Positions 8,375-16,743 of a stretch of DNA of 64,000 bases are shown piece after piece. Position numbers and translations under genes: made by a program. The stretch's first letter is position 1. Each line of letters begins with the position of its first letter. The stretch is from Bog-473 sp963850095 (GTDB lineage: Bacteria; Actinomycetota; Acidimicrobiia; Acidimicrobiales; RAAP-2): assembly GCA_963850095.1 (NCBI GenBank), contig CAWKJX010000003.1:62001-126000 (forward strand), given 5' to 3'. The notes under the pieces are model-generated. The model was not told the origin of the DNA. It was given only the letters and a program-made list of their open reading frames with translations, and searched no databases.

Positions 8375-9772
8375 GTGACCGACACCGCCCTTATAGACCC
8401 TGACGTGCTCGAACGCGTGCTCTCCGCCGCTCTGGTCGGGGGTGGTGACATGGCGGAGGTCTTCGCCGAGGACGCCGTGACGGCCGGCGCCATGCTCGAT
8501 GACCGCCGGGTCGAGGAGCTCTCCTCGGGACGATCGCGCGGTGCCGGGATCCGTGTCGTCGACGGGGAGACCACGGGATTCGCCCACACGGCGGACCTGA
8601 GCGAGCCGGGCCTCGAGGCCGCCGCCCGGGCCGCGGCCGCCGTGGCCCGCCAGGGTGGCGGCGGGGTCCGCACGGTTGCCCTCGGCCCCGGCTCCTTCCA
8701 CGGGCCGGGCGGTCGGACGCCGCCCGACTCGGTGGACAAGGCGCGCAAGCTCGAGTTCCTGACCCGGGCCGACGAAGCCGCCCGTGCGTCGGGCTCGGCC
8801 ATCTCCCAGGTGACGGTGGGTTGCGGCGACAGCCGGCGACGGGTGCTGATCGCCAACTCCGACGGCTTGCTGGCCCAGGACGACCAAATCCGGACCCGGT
8901 TCAACGTGTCCTGCGTCGCCAACGGCGACACGGGCATGCAGACGGGGTACGAGTCGGTGGCCCGCACCGAGGGCTACGAAATCTTCGACCGCCACTCCGT
9001 CGAGGAGGTGGCCGAACGCGCCGCCGCCCGTGCCCTGACCAAGCTCTCCGCCCGCCCGGCCCCTTCGGGTGAGGTGCCCATAGTCCTGGCCGGGGGGAGC
9101 GGCGGCATCCTCTTCCACGAGGCCTGCGGTCACGGGCTCGAAGCCGACCACATCCTCAAGGACGCCTCGGTCTACACCGGACGCGTGGGCGAATTGGTGG
9201 CCAGCCCGCTGGTCACCCTGGTCGACGACGGCACCGTGCTGGGCGAGTGGGGCAACTTCGCGGTGGACGACGAGGGGTGCGTCCCGGGCCGCAACGTCCT
9301 GATCGAGAACGGCATCCTGACCGACTACATGTGGGACTGGCTGCGGGCGCGCAAGGAAGGCAGGAAGTCGTCGGGCAACGGCCGCCGCCAGAGCTACCAG
9401 CACCTGCCGATGGTCCGCATGACCAACACCTTCCTGCTGGCCGGAACCGAGAACCCCGACGAAATCGTGGCCCAGACCCCTTCGGGCGTCTACGTGAAGA
9501 AACTCGGTGGGGGGCAGGTCAACACGGCCACCGGTGACTTCGTGTTCGGCACGACGGAGGCCTATCTCATAGAGAACGGGCGCATCACCGAGCCGCTGCG
9601 CGACGCCAATCTGATCGGCAACGGTCCCGAGGTGCTGCGGCGCATCGATGCCGTGGCGACCGACTTCGACATGACGCCGGGCACCTGCGGCAAGGACGGA
9701 CAGTCCGTGCCCGTCGGCTGCGGGCAGGCGACGCTGCGCATCACCGGCGTCACACTCGGAGGTACGGCGTGA
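8375..9772 (+). CDS. tldD: TldD metalloprotease
   Basis: Zinc metalloprotease subunit of the TldD/TldE pair, which degrades unfolded or modified peptides. 465 residues. The zinc motif HEACGHGLEAD gives H248, E249 and H253 (HExxxH), the hallmark of TldD and absent from TldE. Another conserved segment is the C-terminal GGGQVNTATGDFVFGT. GTG 8375 is chosen because it begins the family N-terminus and sits 6 nt after a TACGAT box. The stop overlaps the GTG of tldE by GTGA, so the two are translationally coupled. No RiPP precursor or microcin gene is adjacent, so a housekeeping role is likely. Confidence 0.92.
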   Translation: MTDTALIDPDVLERVLSAALVGGGDMAEVFAEDAVTAGAMLDDRRVEELSSGRSRGAGIRVVDGETTGFAHTADLSEPGLEAAARAAAAVARQGGGGVRTVALGPGSFHGPGGRTPPDSVDKARKLEFLTRADEAARASGSAISQVTVGCGDSRRRVLIANSDGLLAQDDQIRTRFNVSCVANGDTGMQTGYESVARTEGYEIFDRHSVEEVAERAAARALTKLSARPAPSGEVPIVLAGGSGGILFHEACGHGLEADHILKDASVYTGRVGELVASPLVTLVDDGTVLGEWGNFAVDDEGCVPGRNVLIENGILTDYMWDWLRARKEGRKSSGNGRRQSYQHLPMVRMTNTFLLAGTENPDEIVAQTPSGVYVKKLGGGQVNTATGDFVFGTTEAYLIENGRITEPLRDANLIGNGPEVLRRIDAVATDFDMTPGTCGKDGQSVPVGCGQATLRITGVTLGGTA

Positions 9773-11139
9773 GCGTCACGGACGACCTTCTCGAGCTGGC
9801 CACGTCGGTGGTCGCCCAGGCCCGCGACGGCGAGGATCTGGAGGTCTACGTCACCCGGGGCACCGAGACCGAGGTGCGGGCCTACGAGGGCGAGGTGGAG
9901 TCACTGACCTCGGCCGATTCGTCGGGCGTGGGCATCCGCGTCCTGACCGACGGCAAGAGCGACGAGGGCAGCCGCATGGGCTTCGCCTGGGCCGGCTCGC
10001 TCGATCGTGACGTCATCGCCGCCACCCTGGCCGACGCCCGCGACAACGCCCGCTTCGCCACCCCGGACCCGGACATGGTGCTGGCCGCGCCCGACGGGGT
10101 GGCCGCCGCCGAACTCGAGCTGTGGGACGACAGCGTGGCCTCGACGCCGATGGAGAAGAAGGTGGCCCTGGCGGTCGAGCTGGAGCGGGCGACCCGGGGG
10201 GCCGACCCGCGGGTGCGGCAGGTGTCATCGGCCGACTACTCGGACAGCCGGGTGGAGGTGGCTCTGGTCTCGACGACCGGCATCTCGTCGTGTCGCCGGC
10301 GCACCAACGCCTTCCTGTCGGTCGACGCCATCGCCGGCGAGGGCGCGGAGACGCAGACCGGCGCCGGCTTCAGCGTCGGGCGCGGCCCCGGAGACCTCAT
10401 TCCCGACGAGGCCATGGACGACGCCGTGCTGCGGGCCACCCGGATGCTGGGCGCCACCAAGCCCCGCTCGGCGCGCTGCACGGTCGTCTTCGACCCGCGC
10501 GTGGTGTCGACGCTCCTCAGCGTCGTCGCCTCCGCCTTGTCGGGCGAGGCGGTCGTGAAAGGACGCTCCTTCTTCGCCGGGCGCATCGGTGAAGCGGTGG
10601 CGGCCGGCTCCATCACCCTGGTCGACGACCCCACCGACACCCGGGCCTACGGCGCGGCGTCGCACGACGGTGAAGGGCTCGCCTGCCGGCGCAACGTGTT
10701 GATCTCCGACGGGGTCCTGCGCATGTTCGTCTTCGACACCGTCTCGGGCCGCCGGGCCGGCATGCCGTCGACCGGGTCGGCCCTGCGGGGCGGCTTCGCC
10801 GGCACCCCGTCCGCAGGTTGCCGCGCCCTCATCCTGTCGCCCGGTGATCTCGGCGCCGAGCAGATCATCGCCGCCGTCTCCGAGGGCCTCTACGTGCAAT
10901 CGGTTTCGGGCATCCACTCGGGGGTCAACCCGGTGAGCGGCGACTTCTCGGTCGGCGCTGAAGGCCTCATGATCCGTGACGGGGTCCTGGCCGAGCCTGT
11001 GCGGGAGGCCACCGTCGCATCGACCTTGCAGCGCATGCTCCAGTCGGTCGTCGAGATCGGCAACGACCTGCGCTGGCTGCCCGGCGCGGCGGCGGGCCAG
11101 ACGCTCGCCCTGGCCGATATGCAGCTCAGCGGCGAGTAG
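9769..11139 (+). CDS. tldE: TldE/PmbA-type partner subunit
   Basis: Second subunit of the TldD-TldE protease, 456 residues. It shares the TldD/PmbA fold (N-terminal segment with YEGEVESLTSADSSGVGIRV, C-terminal GVNPVSGDFSVGAEGLMI) but lacks the HExxxH zinc motif, as expected for the non-catalytic partner. GTG 9769 overlaps the tldD stop. The pair as an adjacent, coupled operon is the common arrangement in bacteria. Confidence 0.92.
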   Translation: MSVTDDLLELATSVVAQARDGEDLEVYVTRGTETEVRAYEGEVESLTSADSSGVGIRVLTDGKSDEGSRMGFAWAGSLDRDVIAATLADARDNARFATPDPDMVLAAPDGVAAAELELWDDSVASTPMEKKVALAVELERATRGADPRVRQVSSADYSDSRVEVALVSTTGISSCRRRTNAFLSVDAIAGEGAETQTGAGFSVGRGPGDLIPDEAMDDAVLRATRMLGATKPRSARCTVVFDPRVVSTLLSVVASALSGEAVVKGRSFFAGRIGEAVAAGSITLVDDPTDTRAYGAASHDGEGLACRRNVLISDGVLRMFVFDTVSGRRAGMPSTGSALRGGFAGTPSAGCRALILSPGDLGAEQIIAAVSEGLYVQSVSGIHSGVNPVSGDFSVGAEGLMIRDGVLAEPVREATVASTLQRMLQSVVEIGNDLRWLPGAAAGQTLALADMQLSGE

Positions 11140-11154
11140 ATCCGGATCCGTTCC

Positions 11155-11565
11155 TCAGGTGGCGGTCTTGGCCGCCGGCTTGGCGTCCTTCTTCGTCGAG
11201 CTGTCGCCCTTCTTCGCCGAGCCGTCGCCCTTCTTCGCCGAGCTGTCGCCGCCGCTCGAACCGGAGTCGGAACCCGAAGACGAAGACCCGGAGTCAGACG
11301 AGGAGGAGTCCGCCTTGGTCGTCGACGAGCCATCTGAGGCCGCCTCCGACTTCTTCCCGTTCGAGCCGTTGCCGTTGGCGCCGGCCGCAGCCCGGGAATC
11401 GGTCTTGTAGAAGCCGCTGCCCTTGAGGACGATGCCCACGGCGCCGTAGACCTTGCGCAAGGCGCTCCCGCACTCGGGGCATTCGGTCAGGGGGTCGTCA
11501 GAGAAGCTCTGGACGGCCTCGAGCCGGTGCCCGCACGCCGTGCAGGCGTATTCGTAGGTCGGCAA
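11155..11565 (-). CDS. FmdB-family zinc-ribbon protein with long Ser/Lys-rich tail
   Basis: 136 residues. The first 45 residues form an FmdB-type regulatory zinc ribbon (MPTYEYACTACGH and CPECGSALRKVYG) with two CxxC pairs. The following GIVLKGSGFYKTD matches the conserved end of the family. The last 80 residues are low-complexity (Ser/Gly/Asp, then AKKGDGS-type Lys repeats) and would be disordered. Function of the family is unclear; it was named as a putative regulator of formamidase genes. It converges with tldE (15 nt apart) and starts 114 nt from moaC. Confidence 0.85.
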   Translation of the reverse strand: MPTYEYACTACGHRLEAVQSFSDDPLTECPECGSALRKVYGAVGIVLKGSGFYKTDSRAAAGANGNGSNGKKSEAASDGSSTTKADSSSSDSGSSSSGSDSGSSGGDSSAKKGDGSAKKGDSSTKKDAKPAAKTAT

Positions 11566-11665
11566 TGGACTCCTCCCGGGGACTCATTGGCACTCGCTGC
11601 CCTTGACTGCCAAGTCTACCCGTCCGGGCAGGGTAACGGCGCCGGACGGCGGCCATCGCAGGCCG

Positions 11666-11671
11666 TAGACT
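11666..11671 (+). promoter_or_regulatory. -10 box of moaC (leaderless type)
   Basis: TAGACT ends 8 nt before GTG 11680. Confidence 0.55.
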
Positions 11672-11679
11672 CCTCCTCC

Positions 11680-12171
11680 GTGTCCGACCGCATGCTGGCC
11701 AATCTCGACCCGCTGGGCGGCGCCCGCATGGTCGATGTCACGCCCCGTGAGCCCACCCATCGCCGGGCCCTGGCCCGTTGCCGGGTTTCTATGCTGCCCG
11801 AGACGACGACCAAGGTGGCCAACAACGCCATCACCAAGGGCGACGTCCTGGCCGCGGCCCGGATTGCGGGCATCCAGGCGGCCAAGCGGACGGCCGAGCT
11901 GATCCCGATGTGCCACCCGGTGCTCGTCGGCTCCATCAACGTCAACTTCTCCATCGGCGACGACTACGTCGAAGTCGAGGCACAGGTCGAGACGGTGGAC
12001 CGCACCGGCGTCGAAATGGAGGCGATGACGGCCTGTGCCGTGGCCGCTCTCACGGTCTACGACATGTGCAAGTCGTCCGACCGCACCATGACGATTGAGC
12101 ACCTGGCACTGTGGGAGAAGGCAGGCGGCCGGTCCGGCCCGTGGCGTCGGGCCGAGTCCAACCACCTCTAG
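11680..12171 (+). CDS. moaC: Cyclic pyranopterin monophosphate synthase
   Basis: Second enzyme of molybdenum cofactor synthesis; it converts 3',8-cyclo-GTP to cyclic pyranopterin monophosphate. 163 residues, family length. MVDVTPRE is near the start, then the conserved MCHPV and DRTGVEMEAMT. YDMCK places D128 and K131 at the same positions as the catalytic residues of the E. coli enzyme. GTG 11680 is chosen because it gives this numbering and follows a TAGACT box by 8 nt. No other moa genes are in the window. The 3' end overlaps the convergent DUF222-HNH gene by 4 nt. Confidence 0.93.
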   Translation: MSDRMLANLDPLGGARMVDVTPREPTHRRALARCRVSMLPETTTKVANNAITKGDVLAAARIAGIQAAKRTAELIPMCHPVLVGSINVNFSIGDDYVEVEAQVETVDRTGVEMEAMTACAVAALTVYDMCKSSDRTMTIEHLALWEKAGGRSGPWRRAESNHL

Positions 12172-13505
12172 GGTTCCCTCTTCTCCGTTTTCTCCCTCCT
12201 CTCCGTCCTCTCCGTACCCTGAGCCGTACTTTCGGTCGCGGCACGCCGGGCCGAACGACCCGAGACCCGTGTCCACAGCCGGGACGGGCGCGAGGTCATG
12301 ACTCGGCCACTCGGACCGACGAAGCTGAGCTCGTCGTTGGGGTCGCCGCGCATGGTCCAGGCCTTGGTGTGAAGCAGGGTGTGGTGGTGTTCGCAAAGCA
12401 GGGCCAAATTGTCGATGTCGGTCAGGCCGAAGTCGGCCTCCCATTCATCGATGTGGTGTGTGTTGGTGAAGACCACGTTGTGGCATCCGGGGAAGCGGCA
12501 GTGACGGTCTCGGCGCCATACCTCCCGGCGCTGGGTGGCCGTGGCGCGGCGGCGCTGGCGCCCCTCGTAGAGGGTGTGACCCACATCGTCGTCGACGGCG
12601 ATGATGAGCGTGGCATCACAGGCCAAACGGCGAACGACATCGGCGCTGATCAACCCGCCTCGCTCGAGCTCGCCACAGAGCTCGGAGGATTCGTCGAGGA
12701 GGGCCTCGATCGGGACGTGGGCCACGACGAAATAAGACGAAGGTGGGTCACCGGAGCCGGAATCAGCGCCTGAGTCGGAGTCGGCGCCGGAGCCGGAGCC
12801 GGAGCCGGAGTCAACGTCAGAGTCGGCGTCTGAGTCAGCGACGAAGGCGGAACCGGACCTGGAGGCGGACTTGGAGCCGGAGCCGGGACGCGCACCCGAA
12901 CGCACCAGCGAGACGAACGCGTCGGCCATGCGCTGGTCCCACCGTGTCTCACCGTCGGACGCGACCTGCTTGGCCCTGGCCTCGAGCGCGTTGCGAACCT
13001 CGACGTAGGTGGCCCGGGGCAGTTGGGCGTTCACGGTGCGCAGGGCGTCGTTGCAGCGCAGCGAACGCGCCTCTTGTTCCGAGCGGGCGTCGGATGCGCC
13101 GGGGGACCGGGCGGACCGGACCAGCTCGGCCAGGTCGCGCACCGACAGCTCGGCGGCGGCCTCGGCCAGCTCGGCGTCGGTTTCGGGGGTGGCCACCTCG
13201 GCCACGGCTCGCACCTTGTCGAAGGAGACCCGGCCCGCGCTGAGGGCGTCGGACAAATGGGGCAGTTCGAAGAGGCGCCCGCCCACCTGGGAGTAGGCCC
13301 GGGCTGTGGGTGCCGAGACTCCGGAGCGGGCCACGATCCACGATTCGAGAGACGTGGCCCCGTCGATCCTGAAGCCTTCCCGGCGCTCGAGTTCGCCGCC
13401 GAGCAGGCAGATGAGGCCCGCCAGGGAGGCCATGGAGGCGGCCGACTCGGCGAACAGCTCCATGATCCGCTCCGTCGACAACTTGGCCACTTCGCCGGCG
13501 CTCAT
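12168..13505 (-). CDS. DUF222 / HNH endonuclease domain protein
   Basis: Protein of the actinobacterial DUF222-HNH (13E12-repeat) family, 445 residues from ATG 13505. The N-terminal half is the helical DUF222 domain (ELERREGFRIDGATSLESW). The C-terminal HNH nuclease motif is CRFPGCHNVVFTNTHHIDEW with a CEHHHTLLH end. Between them lies a Gly/Ser/Asp-rich spacer encoded by a GAGTCGGCGCCG-type repeat (nt about 12760-12860). An ATG at 13643 is also open and would add a Pro-Ser repeat of about 46 residues encoded by hexanucleotide repeats. I prefer 13505, where the domain starts. Such genes occur in many copies per genome and may be mobile; the role is unknown. Confidence 0.85.
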   Translation of the reverse strand: MSAGEVAKLSTERIMELFAESAASMASLAGLICLLGGELERREGFRIDGATSLESWIVARSGVSAPTARAYSQVGGRLFELPHLSDALSAGRVSFDKVRAVAEVATPETDAELAEAAAELSVRDLAELVRSARSPGASDARSEQEARSLRCNDALRTVNAQLPRATYVEVRNALEARAKQVASDGETRWDQRMADAFVSLVRSGARPGSGSKSASRSGSAFVADSDADSDVDSGSGSGSGADSDSGADSGSGDPPSSYFVVAHVPIEALLDESSELCGELERGGLISADVVRRLACDATLIIAVDDDVGHTLYEGRQRRRATATQRREVWRRDRHCRFPGCHNVVFTNTHHIDEWEADFGLTDIDNLALLCEHHHTLLHTKAWTMRGDPNDELSFVGPSGRVMTSRPSRLWTRVSGRSARRAATESTAQGTERTERREKTEKREP

Positions 13506-13679
13506 GGGCGTGGGGACGACGGCGAGAGCGAGGACGAGGGCGACGGGCGAGGACGAGGGCGACGGCGAGGGCGACGGCGAGGGCGAGGGCGACGCCGGGG
13601 GCGCCGGGTTCGGAGGGGGAGTGGTCGTGGCGTTGGGGCCCATCGGCGGGTGAACGGTCGCCCGGTCGCGGGTGGGTTG

Positions 13680-13685
13680 TACATT
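13680..13685 (+). promoter_or_regulatory. -10 box of the carboxyltransferase gene (leaderless type)
   Basis: TACATT ends 8 nt before GTG 13694. Confidence 0.5.
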
Positions 13686-13693
13686 CGGCCACA

Positions 13694-15049
13694 GTGACGA
13701 GCACGATCCGCACGGCCGAGGCGGCAGACGTCGGCAAGGGGATCGTCGGCGCCGTCACTTCGGTGGTCGGGCGCATCGGCGGGCGCAACGTCGTGATCTG
13801 CCGGTCGCTCGGCTCCATGAAGCGGGGCGCCATCACCCACGCCGACGGTGTGCGGCTCGCCCAAGCGGCGGACCAGGCCCGCGACCTCGGGATCCCGTTC
13901 GTGTTCTTCGTCGCATCGAGCGGCGCCGACGTGAACGACGGGGTGGCCTCACTGCACGGGTGGGGGCAGGCGGCGGCCGCCATCTCGCGCTGCAGCGGGC
14001 AGGTGCCCGTGATCGCCGCCACCACGGGGCCGGTGGTGTCGGGCCCGGCGCTCCTCTTGGGGCTGTCGGACCTGGTGGTGATGAGCTCGGAGGCCGTGGC
14101 GTTCGTTTCGGGGCCGCAGATGGTGGCGGAGTTCACCGGTATAGAGGTGGGGCTGGCCGAGCTGGGCGGGACGGCCATCCACGCCACCGCCAGCGGGCTG
14201 TGCGCGGTGGAGTCCGACGACGTCGACGGGGCCGTGGCCGAGCTGCTCGAGTACCTACCGTCGAACACCGACGAGCTGGCACCGCCGGCGCCCATGAGCG
14301 ACTCCGTGCTGCGCGCCACGCCCGAGCTGCGCTCGATCATCCCGGACCGCAAGGCGGCGACCTACGACGCCCGCGACGTCGTGCGGTCGATCTGCGACGA
14401 CGGCGAGCTCCGCGAGCTGTGGCCACGGTGGGCCGGCCAGCTGGTGACCGCCTTCGCGCGGTTGGGGGGATCCCGGTCGGCTTCGTGGCCAACCAGCCGC
14501 GGATCCTGGCGGGCACGCTGGACATCGCCGCCTCGCAGAAGGGCGCCCGCTTCGTGCGCCTGTGCGACGCCTTCAACCTGCCCATCGTGAGCCTGGTCGA
14601 CACCCCGGGGTTCCTGCCCGGGCAAGGACCTCGAGTGGCGGGGCATGATCCGCCACGGGGCCGAGCTCGCCTTTGCCTACGCCCAGGCCAACGTGCCCCG
14701 GCTCTGCCTCATTCTGCGCAAGGCGTTCGGCGGGGCGTACATCGTCATGGACTCGAGGGGGATCGGCAACGACATCTGCCTGGCCTGGCCCGGGGCCGAG
14801 GTGGCGGTGATGGGGGCGTCGGGCGCCGTGCAGATCCTGTACCGGGGGATAGAGGCGGGGGAGCGGGCCGACCGGGAGTCCGTCTACGAGGAGGACTACC
14901 TGAACCCGTGGCCGGCCTCCGAGCGGGGACTGGTCGATCAGGTCATCGACCCAGCTGACACACGGATCGTGCTGTGCGCCGTGCTGCGCCAACTCTGCAC
15001 CAAACGGGAGTTGCTGATAGGGCGTAAGCACGACGCCGGACCGCAATAG
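13694..15049 (+). CDS. Acyl-CoA carboxylase carboxyltransferase (beta) subunit, two compensating frame breaks
   Basis: Carboxyltransferase subunit of a biotin-dependent acyl-CoA carboxylase (AccD/PccB family), which transfers CO2 from biotin to acetyl- or propionyl-CoA. About 451 residues, slightly short (family about 500). The middle reads VGFVANQPRILAGTLD and DTPGFLPG; the end reads WRGMIRHGAELAFAY and FGGAYIVMDSRG, all canonical. The sequence leaves frame at a run of six G (14463-14468) and returns at about 14617-14622, where one G is extra. Start and end are thus in the same frame, and only about 50 residues are scrambled. Two opposite 1-nt errors are the simplest reading. No alpha (biotin) subunit is adjacent. 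Confidence 0.8.
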
Positions 15050-15135
15050 GGATGCCAACTGGGTAAAGACAAATTGTCATCAATTCGTAACGAAGATGAG
15101 CCGGATTCTTGACCGAAAGGCGCTTTCAATCGGGC

Positions 15136-15462
15136 ATGATCACGGATGTGGTCCCCCCCACAGAAGACTCTCTTTTCATTCTCGAGTCCTGCCACAGCAC
15201 GTGGATCTTCGACACGGAGCGCTTGCGCTTCCGACGCGTGCTGAAAGGACTGGCGCTCGACGCCCCTTCCGCGACGACGGCGTGGCGGGCCTACTACGGG
15301 CTGGAGATCGACCCGATCTCGGAGTCCTTCGTGGTCCTGCTGAACCCCGAGGGCACGCGGCTGCTGCGGTCGTGGCGCCACGTCGAGCAGTGCCCCCAGT
15401 GCGGCGGTAACCAGACTGCCGAGCTGTCCCTCGACGAGCTGCGGAGCGCCTCGCTGGCCTGA
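15136..15462 (+). CDS. Conserved-looking hypothetical protein with CxxC
   Basis: 108 residues from ATG 15136 (an in-frame TTG at 15109 would add nine). I do not recognise it. It contains an ordered-looking N-terminal part (DSLFILESCHSTWIFDTE), a WRAYYGLEI segment and one CPQCGG pair near the C-terminus that could bind metal with a partner. No signal peptide or membrane segment. The preceding 86 nt are AT-richer than the neighbourhood and may hold its promoter. It is convergent with the next gene. Confidence 0.55.
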   Translation: MITDVVPPTEDSLFILESCHSTWIFDTERLRFRRVLKGLALDAPSATTAWRAYYGLEIDPISESFVVLLNPEGTRLLRSWRHVEQCPQCGGNQTAELSLDELRSASLA

Positions 15463-15499
15463 CCGGCGACCGGACCGGACCGGATCGGACCGGTCCGGT
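15461..15499. repeat. GACCG short tandem repeat between convergent genes
   Basis: Imperfect GACCG/GGACC units follow directly on the stop codon of the hypothetical gene and end just before the 3' end of the membrane protein gene. Confidence 0.7.
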
Positions 15500-15504
15500 G
15501 CGGC

Positions 15505-15972
15505 TCAGAAGTGGAGGACGTGGACGGCCTGGAGCAGTAGTGCCGTCATGGCCGCCGCCGCCGCCACGACGATCACCACGTTGAGACTGCGCACGACGGC
15601 CCGCCGGGGCCGTTTCGTCTGCAGTCCGTGGGACCGGGCCATAGTGCGGATGGTGGCCTCGGTGGCGGCGGCGTCCGAGGTGCCCAGGACGAAGCGGTGC
15701 CGACGCCGGCGCCCGCGCTCGACGACGAGCAGGACGACGCCCTCGGTCCCGTCGGGCAGGACCGAGCGCTCCACCGGCGACAACTCCTCGAGGTTCGACC
15801 AGGAGCTGGTCCATACGGCGTCGCCGTCGGGCTTGTCCAGCTCGAGCCCATCGTGCATGAACGTCAGCTCGAGATGCGGGACGGCGACCGGCCCCTGGTC
15901 GCCCTGCGTCAGCAGGTAGACGTCGGGCACCTTCCAGACCTCCTCCATACGGGGACGAGACGCTACTTCCAT
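15505..15972 (-). CDS. C-terminally membrane-anchored hypothetical protein
   Basis: 155 residues from ATG 15972, or 147 from ATG 15948. The N-terminal soluble part (VPDVYLLTQGDQGPVAVPHL, FMHDGLELD) is probably beta-rich. A single strongly hydrophobic segment (VVIVVAAAAAMTALLLQAV) ends the protein, so it would be a tail-anchored or C-terminal-anchored protein facing the cytoplasm. Preceding the anchor is an Arg-rich stretch (TKRPRRAVVR). ATG 15972 overlaps the stop of the upstream rRNA methylase gene by 10 nt, suggesting translational coupling. Function not recognised. Confidence 0.6.
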   Translation of the reverse strand: MEVASRPRMEEVWKVPDVYLLTQGDQGPVAVPHLELTFMHDGLELDKPDGDAVWTSSWSNLEELSPVERSVLPDGTEGVVLLVVERGRRRRHRFVLGTSDAAATEATIRTMARSHGLQTKRPRRAVVRSLNVVIVVAAAAAMTALLLQAVHVLHF

Positions 15973-16616
15973 TGGCCGCGCACGAACGCGGCATAGCCGG
16001 CCGCCATGTGCTCGGGCAGGAGCGGCGGGGTCCGCCGCCTGACGCGCAGCACGGCGGCGTCGACCGCGGGCTCGGGCCGGAACGAGGCGGCGTCGAGCCG
16101 CGGCCCGAGCTCGAAGGTCCACCACGGGGCCCACGACGCCGACAGCAGGCTGGTGGGGGGGACCGCGGTGCGCTTGCGCGCCACCTCCCACTGGACGACG
16201 AGGTCGGCCCGCTGCAGCCCGCTGCCCGATGCGTCGTCCAGCAGATGGTGCAGGAACGCCGTCGTGGCGCCGAAGGGGAGCGAGCTGAGGACGCGGAAGG
16301 GCCGCGGCCGCCGGGGCAGGCGGTAGCGGAGGGCGTCGGCGCGGACCACGGAGACGTGGCCACCCAGCCGGCGCTGGGCCAGCTCCCGCCGCAATGCGTC
16401 GGCCCAGTGCGGGTCCTTCTCGATGGCGATGACGCGCAGACCCCGACGCGCCAGCGCGTGGGTGCAGGCGCCGCGCCCGGGACCTATCTCGATGACGAGG
16501 TCGCCGGGGCTGAAGTCGGCTTGTTCGACGAGCGCCTCGGCGACGTCAGGCCGGAGGAAGTTCTGTCCGAGACGGCGTCGTCGCTCGTCCCGTGGTGTCC
16601 GCTTGGCCGCGGACAC
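15963..16616 (-). CDS. Erm-like rRNA adenine N6-methyltransferase
   Basis: SAM-dependent methyltransferase of the Erm/KsgA family, 217 residues from GTG 16616. LGQNFLRP at residues 17-24 and the SAM motif VIEIGPGRGACTHAL are diagnostic. The acidic residue of motif II is in IAIEKDPHW. The catalytic motif IV reads SSLPFG instead of the usual N-[IL]-P-[YF], so the expected Asn is Ser. The protein is about 50 residues shorter than KsgA and has a truncated C-terminal rRNA-binding domain. This resembles short actinobacterial Erm-like proteins that can confer macrolide-lincosamide resistance, but target and activity are inferred. A KsgA (RsmA) role is less likely given the length. Confidence 0.75.
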   Translation of the reverse strand: MSAAKRTPRDERRRRLGQNFLRPDVAEALVEQADFSPGDLVIEIGPGRGACTHALARRGLRVIAIEKDPHWADALRRELAQRRLGGHVSVVRADALRYRLPRRPRPFRVLSSLPFGATTAFLHHLLDDASGSGLQRADLVVQWEVARKRTAVPPTSLLSASWAPWWTFELGPRLDAASFRPEPAVDAAVLRVRRRTPPLLPEHMAAGYAAFVRGQWK

Positions 16617-16695
16617 GGACCATCACCGCGTTGCCCATAGGCCACCATTGTGCACCGACCGGGGCGGCCCGGCGAACCCGACAACCGACGACGGG

Positions 16696-16743
16696 CCGGT
16701 CAACCGGTCAACCGGTCAACCGGTCAACCGGTCAACCGGTCAC
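16696..16743. repeat. CCGGTCAA octamer tandem repeat
   Basis: Five perfect copies of CCGGTCAA (16696-16735) followed by CCGGTCAC. The repeat runs into the last codons of the ctaG-like gene, so its stop TGA (16732-16734, minus strand) lies in the repeat. Confidence 0.9.

Noticed and set aside
8375..11139. RiPP cluster suggested by tldD-tldE
   Set aside because: No precursor, YcaO or radical SAM gene is adjacent; the neighbours are housekeeping genes.
16696..16743. Octamer repeat considered as plasmid iterons or an origin
   Set aside because: Units of 8 bp are too short for iterons, there is no replication gene nearby and the run lies in a gene end.
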